Of a stretch of DNA of 64,000 nucleotides, positions 61,501 through 64,000 are shown one piece after another. The stretch covers positions 1-64,000 of the forward strand of contig SOEU01000001.1 of NCBI GenBank assembly GCA_021646415.1. Direction: 5' to 3'. Under the pieces are notes generated by a model, which saw only the letters and a program-made list of their open reading frames with translations, was not told the origin of the DNA and did no database searches. A program made the position numbers and the translations under genes. The stretch is from Candidatus Brocadia sp. GTDB taxonomy: Bacteria; Planctomycetota; Brocadiia; Brocadiales; Brocadiaceae. The first letter of the stretch is position 1; each line of letters opens with the position of its first letter.

Positions 61501-64000
61501 CCTGGTTGGGATTGAAAGGCGCTACTGATATAATCAATGATACCGTGTAAAGTCTTGATTTTCGTCAATTCCTCCATTGCCATCTGTGTCTCTCCATAAT
61601 TGGAGAGGTAGGCATGCTGGAGGGCGCCGAGGATCTCGACCCGTTTGATGGAATCAATGCCCAGATCGGCTTCGATATTGAGATCCAGGCCGAGCATTTC
61701 CGGCGGATAGCCGGTACGCTCGCTCACAATCTGAAGGAGTTGTGTTGTCAGTTGCTCTCTGTCAAAAGAGGGTTTCTGTTCCTGACCAGGAATGGGTTCA
61801 GGTTTCTCAGGCAACAACGATGAATGTTCCACCGATTGAGAAGGCGGGGATGTTCGTGCCTGAGGAGACATATTGTCCATGAGTTTGAATAAGGCTGAAA
61901 TTTCGGATTCTGGAATCTGCCCACCATATGAGCTCCGGAGATAAGCAAGCATAACCTGCTGTTGTACCTCCAGGAACCGGTTCATCAGTTTCTGGAACTG
62001 GAGAATGACGTTTCTGTCTTCTCCGTTTGAAGTAGGAATTTCACTATTACCGGGTGGTATTGACTGTACGGACGTATTGCTATATGTCCCTGCGGTTTGT
62101 CCATGCCTTGCTTGTGTCTTCTCACGAAGGGGACGAACCCGGCTGCCATCAACCAGCAAGGTTGTTAGTGGGAGCGGCTGTTCCCTTGTATCTTCGACGA
62201 GTGCGTCGAGTTTGAGCTGACGTACCTCCCTCCCCTGGTAGAGGCGATCGAGCTGGAGATGCACTCCGTGAACCACTAGTTGACCTAATGCGTGTAGAAG
62301 CTGAATGATGCCTGACCGACCAGGTACATTTAATGCCACGGCTAGATAGGATTGTCCATCAAGAATTTGATGCGTCAGCCCCGTGAGCACATTGCGCGGT
62401 CCAACTTCAATAAAGATACGGGCACCGGCACGGTACATTGCCCAGATTTCACCTGCAAACTCTACCGGTTGTACCAGATGTTTACTCAGAAGGGAGGTAA
62501 TGTCCTCTGGGCGCTGAGGATAAGGTTCTGATGTGGTGTTGGAAAAGACATCCAGCTTAGGAGTAGCGACTTCAATGGTTGAGAGGAACTCTGCCAGTCG
62601 ATCCCGTGCCGGAGCCATCAGCGGCGAATGAAATGCACAGGAAACGGGTATGGAACGGGTCCGTATTCCCTGCGCTTCAAGACGTTTCACAGCCTCTTCT
62701 ATGCCTGGTCTTGTTCCGGAAATGATCGTTTGTTTCGGGGCGTTAAGATTGGCAACCCATACACCCTCAACTGACGATATGATCTCTTTGACTTTCCCAT
62801 GCTCTGCATCTACGGCAACCATCGTTCCGAGGTCTTGTCCTGCCATTTCCGTGATGAATCGTCCCCTTGCCTCAGAGAGGGTGTACAATACCTCTTCACT
62901 GAAAACCCCGGCAGTACATAATGCAACATACTCACCGTAGCTGTGCCCGGCGACCATGTTCGGCTTGATCCCAAAGGTTTGCAGCAGGTGGAATAAGCCC
63001 ATATCTGCAGCACCGAGGGCTGGCTGGGCGATGTTGGTCTTTGTAAGATCCCGCTGACAGGTTTGTTCTTCCTCCTGATTGAAGCAGGGTGGTGGAAAGA
63101 TAAAGGTGCTGAATGGACGGGGGAACCGGTCGGCCAGAGTATGGTCAGCCAGTTCAAACCGCTTCCGCACTTCAGGGAACAGAATTGCCAGATCAAGAAG
63201 CATGTCGGGGTACTGGGAGCCCTGGCCGGGAAACAGGAACGCAACCTTGCTATCTCTGCCAATGGGTTCTTCGGTAAAATAGATTCCTTTTGGATCCTGG
63301 ATTTGACCACATCCCGGATTCTTTAAATTTTCTCCGGCAGAGGTTAATTTCTGCTGCAAATCATCCAGTGAGCTGGCTATAATCGCGAGCTTAAGTTCGC
63401 AGTGATCTTTCTTGGAGTGCTTCCACAAAGTATAGGCAAGATCGTGCAATGCCGGCCTGGCGCTATGCAATAATGCATGATTTAACTTGTCTATGGCTTC
63501 GATCAGTTCTTTGCGGGAATGCCCTGTCAAAAGGAAGAGTTCGCCCGGCCAACAATGGGAAACAGAATCATGGGATGAGGGTAAAAAGTTCCCGGTATAC
63601 TCCTCAATTGCGGCATGGAAGTTTGTACCTCCAAAGCCGAAGGCGCTGACACCAGCCCTGCGTGGCTGATCTGTAATTCCACTGATCCAGGGACGTGCTG
63701 CGGTATTTACATAGAAAGGGCTTCCTGTCAAAATCTGATTAGGCCGTTCAACCCCTAGGGTTGGAGGGAGTACCTTGTGATAGAGCGATAATGCAACCTT
63801 AATCAGGCTGGCTACTCCTGCCGTAGATTTTGTATGTCCGATCATTGATTTGACCGACCCGATAGCGCAACTCTGACGGGCTGCACCGGCGGCTTCAAAT
63901 ATTCCTTTGAGTGTTTCAATCTCCGCACGGTCACCAGCTACAGTTCCTGTGCCATGTGCTTCGATCAGGCCGACGGTTGCCGGAGAAAAACCGGCCTTTT
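58533..64000 (-). CDS. PfaA-like polyketide/PUFA synthase, 5' end beyond the window
   Basis: The in-window part (about 1,821 residues, no stop at the right edge) shows the domain order of PfaA. KS (partial, with EAHGTGT and GHTKSTAG, then GFGGTNFHAAIEE), AT (VAFLFPGQGSQYPDM and GHSYGEYVAL, about 63250-62250), two near-identical ACPs (DLGIDSIKRVEILGAL, Ser in DSIK), KR with NADPH motif ITGGARGITAEVA and YAAANEVL, and a DH-type hot-dog region DHRLDGKPVLPMTMAMELMA. It should run rounds of condensation and reduction on an acyl chain. A PfaC- or KS-CLF-like partner, if present, is to the right of the window. Confidence 0.88.
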   Translation of the reverse strand, partial: KAGFSPATVGLIEAHGTGTVAGDRAEIETLKGIFEAAGAARQSCAIGSVKSMIGHTKSTAGVASLIKVALSLYHKVLPPTLGVERPNQILTGSPFYVNTAARPWISGITDQPRRAGVSAFGFGGTNFHAAIEEYTGNFLPSSHDSVSHCWPGELFLLTGHSRKELIEAIDKLNHALLHSARPALHDLAYTLWKHSKKDHCELKLAIIASSLDDLQQKLTSAGENLKNPGCGQIQDPKGIYFTEEPIGRDSKVAFLFPGQGSQYPDMLLDLAILFPEVRKRFELADHTLADRFPRPFSTFIFPPPCFNQEEEQTCQRDLTKTNIAQPALGAADMGLFHLLQTFGIKPNMVAGHSYGEYVALCTAGVFSEEVLYTLSEARGRFITEMAGQDLGTMVAVDAEHGKVKEIISSVEGVWVANLNAPKQTIISGTRPGIEEAVKRLEAQGIRTRSIPVSCAFHSPLMAPARDRLAEFLSTIEVATPKLDVFSNTTSEPYPQRPEDITSLLSKHLVQPVEFAGEIWAMYRAGARIFIEVGPRNVLTGLTHQILDGQSYLAVALNVPGRSGIIQLLHALGQLVVHGVHLQLDRLYQGREVRQLKLDALVEDTREQPLPLTTLLVDGSRVRPLREKTQARHGQTAGTYSNTSVQSIPPGNSEIPTSNGEDRNVILQFQKLMNRFLEVQQQVMLAYLRSSYGGQIPESEISALFKLMDNMSPQARTSPPSQSVEHSSLLPEKPEPIPGQEQKPSFDREQLTTQLLQIVSERTGYPPEMLGLDLNIEADLGIDSIKRVEILGALQHAYLSNYGETQMAMEELTKIKTLHGIIDYISSAFQSQPGDQSDKPTPDQQAAVAARLSFVQEQKPSFDREQLTTQLLQIVSERTGYPQEMLGLDLNIEADLGIDSIKRVEILGALQRAYLSNYGETQMAMEELTKIKTLRSIIDAINNAFQSPPDLKTDTATLQRQEVAHTQTSSEASTDTAEVYRCLLTTANAPLRNLPLKLTPDSVFIITDDEQGIASILSDKLRNLGGVVILVRMGNKTAEAETNLYTTDLTDPTGVADLVAIVRKKHGTITGIIHLLPLKKGMSFEEMDMKGWRNCLSLEAKSLFYLARAAGTDLKRAAEAGGSWLIATTGMGCAFNNNTKEFVPFSPGQGGIAGLIKTLTLEWPRVCCKVIHLGKEKQNPAIADNLLCEMTGNSKQAEVVYRDSHRFILKPRKVLLDQNVPDNLTIDSKCVILITGGARGITAEVACELAKRYRPTLILVGRAPLPVSHESSETAELISPQELRSALINRMNQQGQLVTPAQVEASYSHLIQEREMRNNLSVMQQAGATVRYYQADVADEHIFSNLIDEVYRSYGRLDGVIHGAGVIEDKLLEDKTPDSFDRVFHTKADSAFILSRKLRPDSLKFLVFFSSVVGCFGNRGQSDYAAANEVLNKLAAYLDNRWPARVVAINWGPWDKTGMVSAETKRQFAERGVQLVSPRTGRRLFDEELRLGRKGETEVVIGNGPWSDFEVEQMTSPPDTLPLLNGAPLRLESDGTVEFVRALDPAFDLYLQDHRLDGKPVLPMTMAMELMAEVAQKGWPEWEIAGIQSLALIRGIVMGNGTRDIRIVAQPQSHSSHENLTREIKMEIYELNKPGHPCYRAIVQLGKRLPSPPLYDSGVLCGLRPFPITVDDIYRRWLFHGPCFQGISTIEGINHQGICAFLLPSSPDQCLNQDTGSRWLIDPVLLDCSLQLAILWERFHYDMTPLPTGFKSYRRFGSPSDSPVRCSLEAYPRHGGHILSVNIYFLDTAGRMLAFMEGVEASCSKALNRLAGVAAPARGNNE
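61201..61783 (-). repeat. Tandem near-identical ACP-coding repeats
   Basis: Two stretches, 61201-61435 and 61549-61783, offset by 348 bp, match base for base over almost all of about 235 bp. Each encodes EMLGLDLNIEADLGIDSIKR and the flanking helices. The few changes (such as H/R in GALQxAYL) are non-synonymous or silent single bases. The near identity points to a recent duplication or gene conversion, common in PUFA-synthase ACP arrays. Confidence 0.88.

Noticed and set aside
62810-63310. 166-residue minus-strand frame inside the PKS
   Set aside because: It is an alternative frame of the AT domain coding region; the PKS frame carries the intact catalytic motifs.
54294-64000. Ladderane lipid biosynthesis cluster
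   Set aside because: The PKS, ACP and radical SAM remnant fit an unusual lipid pathway, but no sequence feature ties them to ladderanes, and the PfaA-like domain order and the broken radical SAM gene argue against a confident call.
1-64000. CRISPR arrays, tRNA or rRNA genes
   Set aside because: No regularly spaced direct repeats with unique spacers and no cloverleaf or rRNA-like stretches were seen on reading; the spaced repeats found are GC-rich palindromic units inside genes and ACP-coding duplications.

Overview
The window reads as a chromosomal piece of a Gram-negative, moderately AT-rich bacterium with a large cell-surface glycan programme. A Minf_1886-family protein (known mostly from the Planctomycetes-Verrucomicrobia-Chlamydiae group), a short metG, a ricT/PSP1 gene, many palindromic intergenic repeats and a PUFA-synthase-like PKS together suggest a planctomycete, possibly of the anammox order Brocadiales. 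This is inference from gene content: no rRNA or marker gene settles it. I see no tRNA, rRNA or CRISPR array.

Layout. (1) 1-2.0 kb: decayed membrane-protein genes and repeat-rich spacer. (2) 2.1-9.6 kb: housekeeping genes (tilS; a DUF192/TPR-lipoprotein/SUMF1 run; ricT-metG-Minf_1886). (3) 9.7-23.6 kb, almost all on the minus strand: a polysaccharide locus with a Wzz-type chain-length protein, a NodU-type carbamoyltransferase, an EF-hand protein, a 14-repeat FG-GAP beta-propeller protein, two GH39-like glycosidases, a Wzy/WaaL-type polymerase/ligase and a GT2. (4) 23.6-36.4 kb, plus strand: a defence island made of an FtsK-like remnant, a frameshifted SNF2 helicase, a reverse transcriptase, an AlbA_2/Schlafen-like ATP-binding protein, a type III-like Mod methyltransferase, a frameshifted DUF559 nuclease, a MNT nucleotidyltransferase and a type III-like Res helicase-nuclease. 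(5) 36.4-54.1 kb, minus strand: a second glycan locus with several GT4 enzymes, a GT9, a UGM-like flavoprotein, two radical SAM proteins, a GNAT, a PIG-L deacetylase, two paralogous alkaline-phosphatase-superfamily enzymes and a Wzx flippase. (6) 54.3-64.0 kb, minus strand: a PfaA-like multidomain PKS running off the right edge, an acyltransferase-phosphopantetheinyltransferase fusion, a radical SAM gene that has lost its cluster-binding segment, and a free ACP.

The most unusual features are in the defence island. A GC-rich palindromic repeat (encoding HTPNPLSRGE...SPLLGGDLGVGN) sits in frame inside four neighbouring protein genes, in the manner of Rickettsia palindromic elements, and degenerate non-coding relatives lie elsewhere in the window. 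The reverse transcriptase and AlbA_2 genes lie between a 32-codon remnant of a mod gene and the intact mod, which suggests a modular insertion. Perfect palindromes of several unrelated sequences occupy nearly every long spacer. Decay is common: at least five genes are frameshifted, deleted or reduced to fragments.

Working together, loci 3 and 5 would make, modify (carbamoyl, acetyl, deacetyl), flip, polymerise and trim surface polysaccharide. The RM-like Mod and Res, if active, would protect the chromosome. The PKS would make an unusual acyl chain.
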